The notes beneath the pieces are model-generated. The model was not told where the DNA came from. It worked only from the letters and a program-made list of their open reading frames with translations, and ran no database searches. 64,000 nucleotides of DNA from NCBI GenBank assembly GCA_030035585.1, contig CM057476.1:645001-709000 (forward strand). The letters are read 5' to 3'. A program made the translations under genes and the position numbers. Positions 10,730 through 23,241 of this stretch are shown here, piece by piece (positions within the stretch are counted from its first letter, which is position 1; each line of letters begins with the position of its first letter). Source of the DNA: Dugong dugon. Lineage: Eukaryota > Chordata > Mammalia > Sirenia > Dugongidae.

Positions 10730-12486
10730 TATCTCTTCTTGGGAGCCAGGAAACCTTCTGGAGGTGCACCCTGTTGGCAGGCTTCCTGCTGGCTGGTCAG
10801 AATGGTACTGCACCTGACCTATCACAGGCGAGTAGGGCAGGGCCACCCTACTGGATGGGCCCAATCATGACCCTCCCTCTAACGTCTCCACAGGTGTATA
10901 GAAGAGGCACAGGGCACAGATTGGAGCACAGTTTTGGGGTTGGGCAGCCCACGTGACTGCTGTGGGCTTGATGCCTTAAGTATGCCTACTGAAGCCACGT
11001 GGGGAGATGGGTCACAGTGCCAGTTCCCAGGATCCACCCCAGAAGGTCTGAGTGGGGCCCAGAAAGCTGCTTTTACCAGGCTCCTTGTGTGGTCTGAAAG
11101 CTGAAGCTCTTGACGCCCAACAAGGGTCCAAGCACAGCATCATGTACAACCGGATGCCAAATTTATATCTCTGGTGGTCTGCAGTCACAGGGCTGGGGAC
11201 TGGCCCCAAAAGGCCCAGGCAGAGTGGCCTGTGACTATGTACAGCCCTGCCTCTCTGCTCTAAGAAGGCTCCCCCTCACCACCACCTTGCCTGTCCCACT
11301 GGGACACCCCGGCTGCACCCACCTGGCCTCAGCTCCTGCCCAGAGGCACCTGCTTAGATGCCTTGTTAAGTCAATAAGCCAAGTACGAACGTACTTTAAA
11401 ATGCCGTCTGGGAACTGGCTGCATGCCAGGGAGGTAATGAGATGGATGAGGTGCCAGGCTGTGGCAAGTCTTGGCCCTGGACATGTGTGGGGCATTCTTG
11501 GTTGTCCCAGTAACTGGGGGTGCCCCGCATTAAGCAGAGGGGGCCCTGGGATGTGCAGGGCAGCCCTGCCCGGTGAAACCCACCTGTCACCTGCAGGCCC
11601 TCCTAATGGACGTGCGTGCAGGTAGGGGCCTGTGAGTGATTTTCTGGGCCTGAAGCCCACCTCTGTGGGTCGTTCATGGGCAGAGGTGCGCAGGTGAGTG
11701 GATGTAGGGGGCTGGGAGAAGTCCCTCTGACTCTCACTTTCCCTGGGGAGGTGGGAAACGGGGTCAGCAGCCGAGGGTGAGAATTACAAATCACTTTCCT
11801 TCTATTTCTCCTTCTTATACAGTCACAGCATCAAATGGATTTCTGAAAGAAGACATATGTTTGGTTATCTAGTGCTGTGCTTTATTTCAGAATGGGGGAT
11901 ATTACAAAAATGTGTGTTGTAAACAGGGACATTAGGTCTGGGTGGGCTGTGAGATGGAGTGGATGGTCAGTGTGTGCCAGAGGTGGGAGGTGGGGCTGGG
12001 TGAGGGAGGCATGCTCACACATCCAGTCCATACGGTGACGTGTGAAGTCGATCATCTGTGTAGCTCCATCCTACCAATGAGGGAACACGGCTGAGTGAGG
12101 CCAGGTGCTCAGGGACAGCGCAGGTGGGAGCTGGACCCAGGAGTGTCTGGGCCAGCGTCCCTGCATCTGGACGCCGTCTTGCACCTCCTCCCAAAGAAAC
12201 CCATCAGATCACTGGCTGGGGCATTATACTCTCACTTTGAGCAGCTTTTATTTTTAGCAGAATTCCTCACTCAAACCACCCTGCGTGTAGCCCGAGTCTG
12301 AACCTCAGCAAGCTTTGATTTTAATTCTGGGTAAAAAATAGCAGAATGAAACAGGGTTTGGCAAGTGGCTATTTTCACACTATTTTCAGAAAATTGTGAA
12401 AAATGCCTATTAATAGTCCACATGCTTGAACACTTAGCAGTGGACACCTGGGGACACAGATAAACTTGTCTTAATTGGTAGGAATA

Positions 12487-12697
12487 GAGCATCATGGTTA
12501 AAACTGCCAGCTGTGGAGCCAGACTGCTGGGGTTAGACACTGCCTACCCTGGTATCTCTGAGGTCAAGTTATTCCCCTGCCCCTCAGTTTCTTCATCGGT
12601 GAAATGGGGACATTATAGCACTTATATCTTGGGGCTACTGTGAGGATTAAGTCAAGGGCAGTGCTGACGCATGGTCTGTGCTAAGCAATAATGACTG
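12487..12697 (+). mobile_element. MIR element, plus orientation
   Basis: gctgtggagccagactgctg, ctcagtttcttcatcggtga and tactgtgaggattaagtcaa follow the MIR core in order. Confidence 0.85.
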
Positions 12698-13264
12698 AGT
12701 GGGCTTTGGTAAGCGACAACGCAGCATCGTCTGCCCCTAAGGCAGCAAGTTGTCACTGATGCAGAAAATCCATAGGAGCACAGAGGGCTGTTTGGATGAG
12801 GGACCAGGAAGGCTCTGTGGAAGAAGAGGCATTGGAGCTGCACATTAGGGTGGACAGATCAGGACCCCGATCCCACCTGAGGAGCCTTGGCAAGTTACTC
12901 CCCCTCTGTGACATATCAAAGCACAGTGCAGCTAGTCTGCGAAGGCCTATGTGTGCCCATGGAACAAGTGTCCCAAGAGGTGCCAGAGTCAGGGTTTGGG
13001 CAATAATCAATCAGATCGGGAACACATCTGCCATCAGAGGACACCATGGGGCGTGGGGAGGGGCTGGAGCTGCACCCATTCTGCCCCACAGTAGTGTCAT
13101 AAGGTGGGGGCTGACGTGACAGGGCACCCAACTATCCCATCCTTGCTCCCCAGCAATAATGAGACCCAAATCTGGGGCAGGGGGCATTGATTACTGAGGA
13201 GCAGGCTGCGCGATATCGCACACGTGCACGCGTGCACACACACACCATTTGCTTTACAAAGTGA

Positions 13265-13690
13265 AAGAAAGAAAGGGCAGGAAATCCATTTTGCCAGAGA
13301 TTTCCAGTCATTTCTTATCTCACTTGCTTTGGCCCCATAAATATTCATATTAGTTGAACACAAGTATTATGTATGAAAATTTATCAAACACTGTTAGTTT
13401 CAGTGAGAATATATTTTACAGGTATTGCCATGTCCTGCAAAATATTCATGACTTCATAGTTTCAGAAGGCTAGTCAGTCTTTTTGTTATTGACAATATGT
13501 TATTAGTTTGAGTCCCCAGGGAATCTTAAAAGACCTATCTGTAATGAAATTAGCCGTTGTATTTGAAGAGAGTGGATAAAATTGAAGCTGGGAGAGAGAG
13601 ACATTATCTGCAAAGGCAAAGCAGGGTCTCTCTTTTTATCTCCACTCTGTAATCATCAGAATTGACAGCCAGGCATGTTAAACTGGTCTA
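13265..13690 (+). promoter_or_regulatory. Candidate conserved non-coding block, intron 1
   Basis: Repeat-free, with little CpG; contains aaatattcatattagttg, gttattgacaatatgttatt and tctgtaatgaaattagccg. No coding frame of note. Function is conjecture. Confidence 0.2.
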
Positions 13691-15699
13691 TATTTTTATA
13701 GGGTGAAGAAAGGGAGGGGCAAGGGAACTGGCAGGATGTTCTGCTTGCTGCTGTTCCCACCCCTTTTTCTCCACCCAACACGTCCCAGGGAGCAGAGCAC
13801 CACGGTCATGGGCACAGGAAGGACGCTGTACCTGGCGCCCTGCTAGGTAACAGAGATGATTTCTCCCCTGCAAACAGGGTGGGTCCCACTCGCTGAACAA
13901 AGGTTAAGAGTGCAGGACTGACAGTATTTTGGGGATCCGGAGGTGGGGTGAATACCCACCATCCAACAGCAGCTCCCCTAGTCCGTACTGGTTGTTTCTC
14001 TTAGTTCTTGTTCATAGTGTCTTGTTACATTCAACTATGTGCTGGTCATTGTTGGTGAACACTGGTTAGTAGGCATAATCTGAGGCCTCTGATGAAGGCA
14101 CTTTCTCCGAGAAGGATTTGTATTTGCTTCTCCCAGCCCCTGGGGTACTGTCAGAGTAATCCATCCTAACCCAAGTTCAGGGTGTGGGGATCACTCAGGC
14201 CAGGCCACTGGCTGCATGTCCACACATGGGGGGGTCCACTGGTGGCTCACTCTTGTCCCAAGGACACAGCCCTTTGGGGCCCCACTTTTGGAGGAAGAAT
14301 TTCCTATTTGACTCCTTTGATTTCTTTCCTTAAAAATTTCAGATCTGTAGTTGTCAGAACACTTCCTTGGAATAAAAGCAACTCATCTCTCCAGACTTCT
14401 ATTTTTCCTTCACTTTTGGTTTAGTAATTTCTTGCCATCTTGTCAGATATTCACTGCTTTTTAGAAGTTGATGTTGTTGTTGTTTAAAAATCTAATTCTT
14501 AGTTCTCAGGGGGTGGTGGGTTAGTCTGACAAACCTAACCTGTCATTATGGAAAACTTTGCTGGCAGTGAGTCCCCTTCTTGTAGCTGTGTGTTTCCAGG
14601 AAGGATGCACGTCCTGAAAGGCAGGAGCATGGGGAGACCAGAATTCCAAAGATGGGAGAAAGCTGCCTTTGGGTTGTTTGGGTTGTAGCTCACATCCCCA
14701 CTCGACTTTGCTTGTGAGGACAGCACCCCACCCCTCCTTCCGGAAGGCTCCTCCACTTTGCCTCTTACTCTCAGATTAGCTTGTGACCGGCAGCCTCTCC
14801 ATTTGGGCTGTCTCTTTTCTGGGAATATTGGCTTAAGTTGCTGTGACAGATGGAAATCACCGACTCAGAGAGAAGCTGGGAGCTGGAAAGCCACACTTCC
14901 TTCCAAGTTGAAAAATCGCAGCCGCCCACATATCCAGGTACTATGTGCTGGGAGGGCAGGCTGGCCAAGTGTGAAATGGCTCTTCTGGGGCAGGGGAGTT
15001 TGAAGGGACACACAGTCACTGGCAGTTCATCGGCTTCCTGCAGGGCTCTTGGCTCCCAGGGACAGCCAGCTGAGTCTTTCTCAGGGGGTGCTGCTCCATG
15101 GCGAAGGCAGCCTGGCTTTTCCCATGGTTGCAGTACCCTCTCCTCCTTCTTACACTCGCCTGTTTGCTTTCCCAGGGGTAGAACTCAGGGTCCCTGACAA
15201 CCAGAGCCTCTATGTGACACTGTTCCCCTACCAGGGAGGACGAAAGTCACCAAAGTGACACAAAAACCCAACTAAAGTGGCTAAGCTTCAGTGTGGTTTA
15301 TTTTTCTCATGTAGCATGAAATCCAGAGGGCTGGTAGAAGTCCTCAAGGGCGCCTTTGGACTTCCAGCTCCCCATTCCTGCTGTATGGCATTCAACCTCA
15401 TGGTCACACAATGGCTGCCCCACCCCCAGGCTTTGAGCCCTGGTTCCAGGTAGGAAAAAGGGGAAGGACTATGGATAAAAGGCAAAAGACACATACCAGC
15501 TGAACCTATCCCTTTAAGATACATTTCCCAGAAACCCCACCCAGCAAATTCCACTTAAATCTCACTGGCTCGCTCTTGCTCTCCTGCCACCTCAAGCTGA
15601 GCTCATTGTCTTCCAGTTGTTCGAGGGCTGGGGAGGACCACAAACTTGTATTGTGTTTGAACACACATACATAAAGCAAAAAAAAAAAAACAAAAAAAA

Positions 15700-15855
15700 A
15701 ACCAGCTTCCACAGAGTCAACTCAGACTCATGGTGACCCCACGTTTGTCAGAATAGAACTGTGTTCTGTAGGGTTTTCAACGGCTGATTTTTCGAAAGTA
15801 GCTCGTCAAACCTTTCTTCTGAGGAGCACTTAATCTTTTGCAACACCCATTGGGA
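15700..15855 (-). mobile_element. Truncated AfroSINE after an A-rich tract
   Basis: The reversed tail and middle (cagagtcaactcagactcatg; cgtcaaacctttcttctgag) are present, and the tRNA-like head is incomplete. An A-rich tract, with only C interruptions, lies at 15677-15701. Confidence 0.8.
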
Positions 15856-16627
15856 GCCTGCTTGTTATCAAACCTTACCTCTCCTGATTAATACAAACAC
15901 AATACAGACCCAATATATGTTTGTATGTTTGTTAACTTAATGCTGTTATCTTTTCCAAAATATGCATCAATTGCCTATATTTAAAGATAGAAATCTCTAT
16001 TGCTGCCTTCTCTTGAAATTTTGGAAGATCTGGCACCTCTGTACCTGACTGCCTGTGTGCCCCCATTTTCCTCAGTCCCCACCACTCCCTATTGCCGCCC
16101 CCCCCCCCCGACAGTTTCTATTTATCACTGCACTTCTGTTGTCATTTATCTCAGGGTATGTTCCAAGGAAAGTGTCTAGGAAATGGAATCCAAATCACTC
16201 ATCACAGGTTCCCATTCCCCGTCCTTGACATTCTGCTCCCAACTTCTGAGTCAGTCTCCATCGTGTAAAGTATCTCACACCCACTCTCTGATATAGCCAG
16301 TTCCTCCCCTGTGATGTCTTCCAAATTATCTCTTGTAATTAGAAAACTGCGTTCCCTCAGGTCATGGGAAAGAACTTCAAATGATTATTCCATAAAAGCA
16401 GAATTACTGCGGGCATTAGGCAGCCTTTCACATAAGTGAGCGATCTCTCCCAATTACAGCAATGATGATGAATTTGCAGAGGGGAGGGAGCAGTGAGTGC
16501 AGCCTAACTCTAGCGAAGCTGCTTTCCTCACTTCAGTCAGATCACTGTCTCATCTTCTACCGGAGAGGGCGCGCTGGAAGAGGATGATGCTCGAATGTTC
16601 TGGAAGAAGTGGTGTCCCTGATGGAGC

Positions 16628-16895
16628 CTCTATAGACAGGGTGTGGTGGGGATGGACCTTCTATAGACAGGGGGTGGTGGGGATGGACCTTCTATAGACA
16701 GGGGGTGGTGGGGATGGACCTTCTATAGACAGGGGGTGGTGGGGATGGACCCTCTATAGACGGGGTGGTGGGGGATAGACCCTCTATCAATAGGATGTGG
16801 TGGGGATCAACAGGGGGTGGTGGGATGGACCCTCTATCGACAGGGGGTGGTGGAGATGGACCTTCCATTGACAGGAGGTGGTGGGTAGATGGAAA
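16628..16895 (+). repeat. 31-bp minisatellite, about 8 copies
   Basis: Unit ctatagacagggggtggtgg + ggatggacctt. The first four or five copies are almost identical. The later ones decay and vary in length. Confidence 0.95.
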
Positions 16896-17069
16896 TATTT
16901 CCTTTCTTATAAGAGTACATCTTTCCTATGTTTTTTTAAAGTGAAATGTTTTTTATTTTATAAATGGTGATGATAGGAAATAGTTCAATCACTGTATTAT
17001 GTAATTATTACATTATTTATTTAATCAGCATCTTTGCTCAGCAAAATAGCAGGTAGTGGCTTTTATTTG

Positions 17070-17404
17070 TTTGTGTTAGTTTCCACTGAGTCGGTTCTGG
17101 CCTTTCGCCATCCTCATGATTGTTGGTGTGTTTGAGTCCCTTGTTGCAGCTATTGTATCAACCCATCTCATTGAGGGTCTCCCTCATTTTTGCTGACCCT
17201 CTGCCTTACCAAACATGATGTCCTTTTCTAGCGATTGGTGTGTCCTGATAATGTGTCCAAAGTAAGCATGCCAAAGTTTTGCCATCTTCTCTCTAAGGAA
17301 CGTGCTGGTTGTATTTCATCTAAGATTGATTTGTTTGTTCTTTTGGCAGTCCATGGTATAGTCAATATTCTTTGCCAACAGCACCCATGTAAAAGTCTCT
17401 GAGG
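17070..17404 (-). mobile_element. RTE-type LINE 3' fragment, minus orientation
   Basis: The + strand reads ctcattgagggtctccctca, agcatgccaaagttttgcca and ttcttttggcagtccatggt. Its complement encodes the degraded C-terminal part of an RTE-clade reverse transcriptase ('..IPWTAKRTNKSILDEIQP'), with stops. Same family as the copies at 23790 and 31808. Confidence 0.85.
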
Positions 17405-17424
17405 TGTTTTGAAATTTAGAGCAC

Positions 17425-17565
17425 AGCTGTCAAGAGGGAGGGCTGGTTTCGCCATTTGCTGGCTCTGCGGCTGTGGGCAGGTTGTGGAACCTTGTTAAGC
17501 CTGTTTCCTCAACTGTTAAATGGGGTGATAGTACTTGGCTTAGATGCCGATTGTGATGATTGAAG
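17425..17565 (+). mobile_element. MIR element, plus orientation
   Basis: ggctctgcggctgtgggcag, gcctgtttcctcaactgtta and aaatggggtgatagtacttg match the MIR core. Confidence 0.8.
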
Positions 17566-18740
17566 GAGCCAAAGTGTACAACACCTACAACAGCGCACGT
17601 GGTCAGTGCAACAAAGGTCAGCAGCCACCACTGGTCCGCGACCTCCCAAGGTCTGCAGGGTCACGCGTGGAGGACACTGGCCGCAGTGTGTTCAGTGTGT
17701 TTGCGAGGAAGAGTTTCTGGACAGTCATTTCAAAGGCTGAGCTAATGCATGCAAATTTCCCATTGTTCTCAAAGCTGCGCTTCATTCGAGGATGAAATGA
17801 CAAGCTTGCTGACTCCCAGAAAGTTGCAGATTTCAAATAAGAGAAGGGGTCCCTCTTTACTTCACCGTGGGAGCCCTGTGCACTTGGAACAGATGACTCT
17901 GTGAGGCCAGGCTGGTCCCTGGCTGCCAGGTGTGGAAGACACCCATGCTGGCACCTTCCATCTCAGATGCAGACAGACCTGCTGCCGTCACAGTGCGTGC
18001 CTTGGATGGTGTCTGCAGGCCCTGTGCGCCTCACACACGTGACTCCTCCTGCCACCCAGAGATCACTTTCCCAGGGGCAAGGCAGACAGAGGCACATGCC
18101 GTCCCCGCAGGCACCGCCTATGGACACACAGGGAAGCTGGGACCCCAGGTGATGGCAAAGGCAAGCAAACTCCCCTGGTGCCCACCCAAGGGTCCGGCTG
18201 ATCTCCCAGCCCCGGCTGCTGATGTGTCCTTCCTCTCACAGGTTCAGTTCTCACTGGAGGCATGGCAAGTTCGGTCCATTTAGTGACATGTGACCTCAGA
18301 ACTCTGCAGTCACGGCCGGGCCGTCTTTATATCTTTACAAGATTTTCTCTCCCTGTGTGCCTGCACTTCCCAGTGGGATCGAGCAGTTCCACTTCTTTAG
18401 AAGGGATTCTCTGTGGAAGAAGATAGGGGCTAGGCTGGGATGAGAGACCAGAGGTGGGAAGATGAGAGCCCAGGTCCTGTGGGGGAGCCCGATGTGTGCA
18501 ATCAAATCTGTGGATTCAATCGGTGGAGCTGTAACAGATCTTCTGGCTTCAGGGCCCAAGCACGCAGCTCTGACCCTGCTCCCCTCCTGAGGCCAGTCCC
18601 TTAGAACTGCCTGAGGCTTCAAGGGGCAGGCAGTGGCCCTGGGCCGGGGTGAGGACATCCCTGCATGGCCGCCCCTCTGTGCCCACTCCTGCACCTTCTC
18701 ACTGCCTTCCTTGCGCCTGAAGGAGACACGCTTTAGGTCC

Positions 18741-18889
18741 AGGGCAGGGCTCTCCAGGGGGGGCCCTGGACCAGCAGCATCAGCACCACCCGGGAGCTTT
18801 CTAGAAAACCAGTTCTCCTGCACTGCCCTGGGCCTGCTGAAGGTGGGGCAGGCCTCTGTTTTAACGGGTGACACAGCTCAGGCATAAGC
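18741..18889 (+). mobile_element. MER5A-like hAT element
   Basis: gggccctggaccagcagcat, cagcaccacccgggagcttt and ggcctctgttttaacgggtg follow the MER5A order. A non-autonomous DNA transposon relic. Confidence 0.75.
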
Positions 18890-18908
18890 GACACTGCTCT
18901 GAAGGAAG

Positions 18909-19099
18909 GGGTGCCTGGGTGTGAAACATGCTTGGCTGCTCACTGTAAGGTTGGCGGCTCAAGTTCACCCAGAAGTGCCTCAGAAGAAAGGCCTGGTGAT
19001 CTGCCAAAAAACCAGCCATTGGAAACCTATGGAGCACAGTTCTGCCCTGACACACACGGGGGCGCCAGGAGTCGGGGCTGATTCCACAGCAACTGGTGT
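18909..19099 (+). mobile_element. AfroSINE copy, plus orientation
   Basis: Worn head (cttggctgctcactgtaagg), B-box-like ggctcaagttc, middle (agaaaggcctggtgatctgc), and tail (ggagtcggggctgattcc). Confidence 0.85.
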
Positions 19100-19699
19100 T
19101 TTGGTGGAAGGGAAGCTGTCGTGCAGCCTCCACCCCCGGGGTCTAACGTCGGCAGGTCTCGGGTGCAGCCCCCATCCGACTAGGGGGCTGCTCGCTGCCA
19201 CTCCCTCTGTCGGCCCCATTCATTCATTCCCCCATTCGTTTATTCATCCGCTCATCTTTACCCCAGGTGCTGTTTCGGGGCAGGAAGGTCGACAGTGAGC
19301 AAAGCAGATGAGGCTCCTGGGACAAACGCTCCAGGGAGGGTGGGGCTCACCCATACGTCCATGCAGGTGCTAAAACAGCAGCTTATTTCGCTAAATGACA
19401 CAGGACCACAGAAACGAAGGGTCTCTGAGCCGTGAATCTAGAAGCTTCCATTCTGGCTCTGCCTTTCCCACTTAGCAGCAGGGAGACAGTGGTGAGATGC
19501 TCCCTGTTCTGGCCTGGTTCTTCATCTGTGAGTGGGCCCACCTTTACAGAGTCCCGGAGAGTGCTGGATGAGGACGCAGCCTGAGCTCTGCAAGCATTCG
19601 GCGCAGCTGTGTCTGTCTGCTCCTTTGCCAACACCATGTTGTCTTCACCGCTGTGGCTTCCTGGTGTGTCTGGGAGCCGAGTCCTGGCCCTCCTACTCC

Positions 19700-19905
19700 A
19701 CTCTCCAGGGCTGTGCTGGTTATCCTGGGTCTTTGGCCTTTCCACATACACTGTAGAATCAGTTTGCTGTATCCACAAAGTGACTTGCTAGGATTTTGAT
19801 CGGGGTTGTGTTGAATCTGTAGACCAAGTTGACAAGAACTGGCACCTTAATAGCACTGAGTGTCCCTGTCCATGAGCGTGGAATAGCTCTCCGTTTCCAT
19901 GCTGG
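19700..19905 (-). mobile_element. L1 ORF2 fragment, minus orientation
   Basis: tagaatcagtttgctgta, gctaggattttgatcggggt and tgaatctgtagaccaagttg match the well-known reversed L1 ORF2 region. Old and worn. Confidence 0.8.
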
Positions 19906-20009
19906 CCGCTGGCCGCGGGCTCGTCTTTGCTCCTGGAGGCTGCCCACATTCCTGCATTCCTTGTTCTCATGCCGCCTGTGTGCCCCCCCAGCAACGGCGG
20001 GTCAAGTTC

Positions 20010-20250
20010 CTCACCTGATTCAAACTCTCCAACTTCTCCTGCTACCACATCGCCACTGCTCCTGTCAAGGAGAGTTCTCTACTTTAAAGGGCTCTCATGG
20101 TCAGATGGGTCTCGCCTGCGTAATCCAGTACAATCTCCCTGTTTAAGGTCCACAATCATAATGCCCTTCAGCCATATAAGGTACCACATTCACAGGTTCC
20201 AGAGATTGGGACGTGTGTGTCTCTAGGGGGTCATTCTGCCTTGCACATAA
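20010..20250 (-). mobile_element. Probable old LTR-like repeat, minus orientation
   Basis: gtaatccagtacaatctccc, aaggtaccacattcacaggt, gattgggacgtgtgtgtctc and gggggtcattctgcc resemble a dispersed eutherian LTR-type repeat. Family not named. Confidence 0.5.
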
Positions 20251-21665
20251 AGTAAAATCAGTTTCTCACAGTAAGTAATGTTCATATAATCATAACATAA
20301 GTGCTGGTTCGTCTCTCATTTTAGAACCAAACCACAGACAAATCCTATGGAAAGCCCATCTCCAGTCACTGAACAAACTGTAGAAGCTGTAAGTGGCCTC
20401 TGACCACGTAAAGGCAGTGGTGCAGCGAGGCAGGGAGGGGCGGAGGGCAGTACTCTAGTTTCTCATCTTACGTGGTAGGGAGGCAGCAGATGATGGCCAA
20501 AGTCGATACTTCCAAAAACAGAGCCGTATGTGTTTATAATGTCACAAAGGTAACCACCAGAAAAACCAAAAATAATAAAACAGCTAAGGAAAATTGAGGG
20601 AAGGAGGAGAGGGGGAGGGGACGTAGGCAGCACTGACAATGAATGGAACGTCTTGTCTTTCATGCCCAGAAGTCGATGGAGATTGTCTCTTGCTGACCAA
20701 GCAAGAACTAGATCCACAAGCTCATTACTCACGTGTGTGGTGGACAGAATGAAAAGGACACAAACCAGAAATCAGTTCCTCTGCAGAGTGGGCTTTGCAG
20801 GAGAGCAAAATAGCACAGGGGTTTTAACTTTCCATTTTGCAGCTCTCTGGATCATTTGGATTTTCAGCATATGTTACTTTTGCAAGTGAGACAGTGGAGT
20901 AGAAAATCCCCAGCGAGTTTCCAGAGCCTCACTGTGGCCGGGGTCCCAGAGGCATGTCGACAAGCACCCGCAATCCCAGTCTCCGCCCCTGTGGTCCCGC
21001 CCTTGGGTCTAAAGCCCAACACCGGTGCCGGCCACTGCCCTGGACTATCCCCAGCCATGCTCTGGCCGAGCCTGCAGGATCCCTCTGGGAGGGCCCCCGA
21101 GCTACGCCTCTGTGCTTCTCCTCGGCCTGGAAGCCCACCGCACATCTGCCACTGGGAGACGTCTATTTACAGATATTTAAAAGTCAAAAATGCAAGTGTG
21201 ACACAGACGTTCAAAACAGGGCGGTTATGTTTTCTGCAATATTAAAATAAAAGTAAGAAGTGGAAGTGATTGGCATGCCATGTCATTTTTATTTCTACAT
21301 CAAGTGTGTGTCCTTCAATCCCGCACAAATACCAGCACCGTGTTCGCCCGTTTAAGATGGAATTCCAGAAAACGCACAGGAGCCTCGGTGCCTTGGTTCT
21401 GGTGAGCAGGAAGCCCACTGGGCCGATGGAGGACGGAAGACCTGCCGCACAGCCATGGCCCTTGGCCAGGATCTTCTCACAGCACCAGTCCCTCCCTTTC
21501 CCCAGAGCAGGAACCCTATGAACCTTCCCTGCCGGATCCTGAGGACAGGATGGGCACTGCAAGAGAAGAGCCTTCCTTGGGCATGGGGCATTTGTGCAAC
21601 ATCGATTTTGGATGTTTCCTCCGTGCTGCATTTCTGGTGGTCTGAGGTAGACCCTGGGCTCTCCA

Positions 21666-22067
21666 GGGGCAGTAGTGTTTCAGTGGTAGAATTCTTGCCT
21701 TCCATGTGGAAGACCCAGGTTCAAATCCTGACCAATGCACTTCATATGCAGCCGCTACTATCATTGGAGGCTTACTTGTTGCTGTGATGCTGAACAGGTT
21801 TCAGAGGAGCTTCCAGACTAAGATGAACTAGGAAGAAAGGCCTGGTGATCTACTTCTGAAATCAGCCATTGGAAAACCCTCTGGATCACAACAGAACATC
21901 GTCTGATAAAGTGCTGGACGATGAGCCCCCAGGTTGGACAGCTATGACAGTGGCCGCAATGAGCTCTCCAACAGCAGTGAGGACGGCGCAGGACAGGGCA
22001 GCGTTTTGCTCTGTTGTACATGGGTCGCCATGAGTCGGAACCGACCCCACGGCAGCCAACAACAACA
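21666..22067 (+). mobile_element. Long SINE with glycine-tRNA-like head
   Basis: The head (tttcagtggtagaattcttg; aggttcaaatcctgaccaat) closely resembles tRNA-Gly(GCC). It is joined to the AfroSINE-type body (gaagaaaggcctggtgatct) and ends with gagtcggaaccgaccccacg. Polymerase III A and B boxes are discernible in the head. The body matches copies that have the serine-type head. Confidence 0.85.
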
Positions 22068-22514
22068 GAGACAGAACCAGAGACCTCTCCACCAAAGCTA
22101 ATAAAAGGCACTTTGAGGACAAGAGTCCTGTCTTACCTTTTTCTGCTTAAACTACTGTTCGCTGGGTCTCCACTCCCGAAGCCAAGATGCCCCAGAGCCT
22201 CCTTCTCAGAGGGAGCACGGTTGATGCTGCTCTGTCCCCAGGTCTCTCTGGAATGAGGTCCCGATGTCTGGGTCCTCTCCTGGCACCGCTGACCCAAAGT
22301 TAGAGCATGCCCCGCTGGCCCACCTCAGCCCCTGCATGTACACACACTCCCTGGCACAACCACCCCTGATCAAGACAGCCAACCTCTCGGCCACCCAGAA
22401 AGTTCCGTGGGCTCCATTCCAGTCAGTACCACCCCCACCCCCATAGGTAGCCCCATTCTCAGCCAGGCACCTTGGGCTACTTCTGTCTTTTCTTGAACTT
22501 TACACAAACAGAAT

Positions 22515-22898
22515 CTGTCTTATTCTCCTGGTGCTGCCGTAACACAGACTCCACAAGTGGGTGGCTTTAAAGAACAGAAATTGATTGTCTCAGTTCTGGA
22601 GGCTCAAAGTCCAAATCAGGGTGTTGGCAGTGCGGACTCCTTCCTTGTCTCTGCCCCAGGTGATCTTGGCTCCTGGGCCTGTAGATGACCCTCACCTGGC
22701 GCTGTCTTTCCTGTGTCTGTGTCTACTCTGCTCTTTCTATAAGTCAGAAAGGATTAGGTTCAGGACCCACCTTACTCTGTTACAACTCCATTAACATAAC
22801 AAAGAAAACCCCTACTTCTAGACAAGGTCATATTTACAGGTACAGCGGTTAGGATTTCAACACATATTTTTTGGGGAGACACAATTCAATCCATAACA
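22515..22898 (-). mobile_element. MaLR-type LTR (MLT1-like), minus orientation
   Basis: The + strand reads tgctgccgtaacacagactc, ctcagttctggaggctcaaa and ends gacacaattcaatccataac. This is the reverse of the common MLT1/MaLR LTR ('..ttgaatt gtgtccccc..'). Confidence 0.8.
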
Positions 22899-22904
22899 GA
22901 CTCA

Positions 22905-23032
22905 TACGGTATATTTTCTTTTGAGATTGGCTTCTCTTGCTCAACATAACGCATCTGAGATTCATCCACATCGTCCCTTGTTCATTCCTTTTCATGGCCC
23001 GGTAGCATTCCATTGTATGGATATACAATTAG
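22905..23032 (-). mobile_element. L1 3' fragment, minus orientation
   Basis: gattcatccacatcgtcc and gtagcattccattgtatgga are typical of reversed L1 3' ends. It lies about 210 bp upstream of exon 2. Confidence 0.65.
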
Positions 23033-23241
23033 GTTAAGTTGTAAAGGCTGCTACATCAGTGTGGGTGAGGATGGGGTGCAACTGCTCGGCATTTATTTTT
23101 AAAAAGAAAAGAATGCGCTGAGTTTGCACCGGAAGGAAAGGAGTGGTCAGGGAGACAGGAGCCAGCAAGCTGGACAGAGGCTCGCGGGTGGTGAGGACAC
23201 CAGTGGTCCTGCCTGACTGCCCTTTTCTCCTTTCCTGCCAG

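Larger units (their letters stand above)
1849..23241 (+). other. GALNT9: GALNT9 intron 1 (21,393 bp)
   Basis: Bounded by gtgaga and the tttcctgccag acceptor. It contains the repeats listed separately. Gene-free stretches with nothing I can name are 1850-3560, 5200-6060, 6250-8100, 8600-10390, 10730-12480, 12700-13220, 13700-15670, 15860-16620, 17830-18730, 19310-19690, 20260-21660 and 22070-22510. They are mixed unique DNA with short frames that show no exon-like borders or family resemblance. About 6937-6995 (ctccataaatatttgttgaataaacaaatga-like) is a worn MIR/L2 tail. Confidence 0.85.

Noticed and set aside
21666-21740. Functional tRNA-Gly gene
   Set aside because: The tRNA-like part is joined to a SINE body, has mismatches in the stems, and recurs elsewhere as a SINE head.
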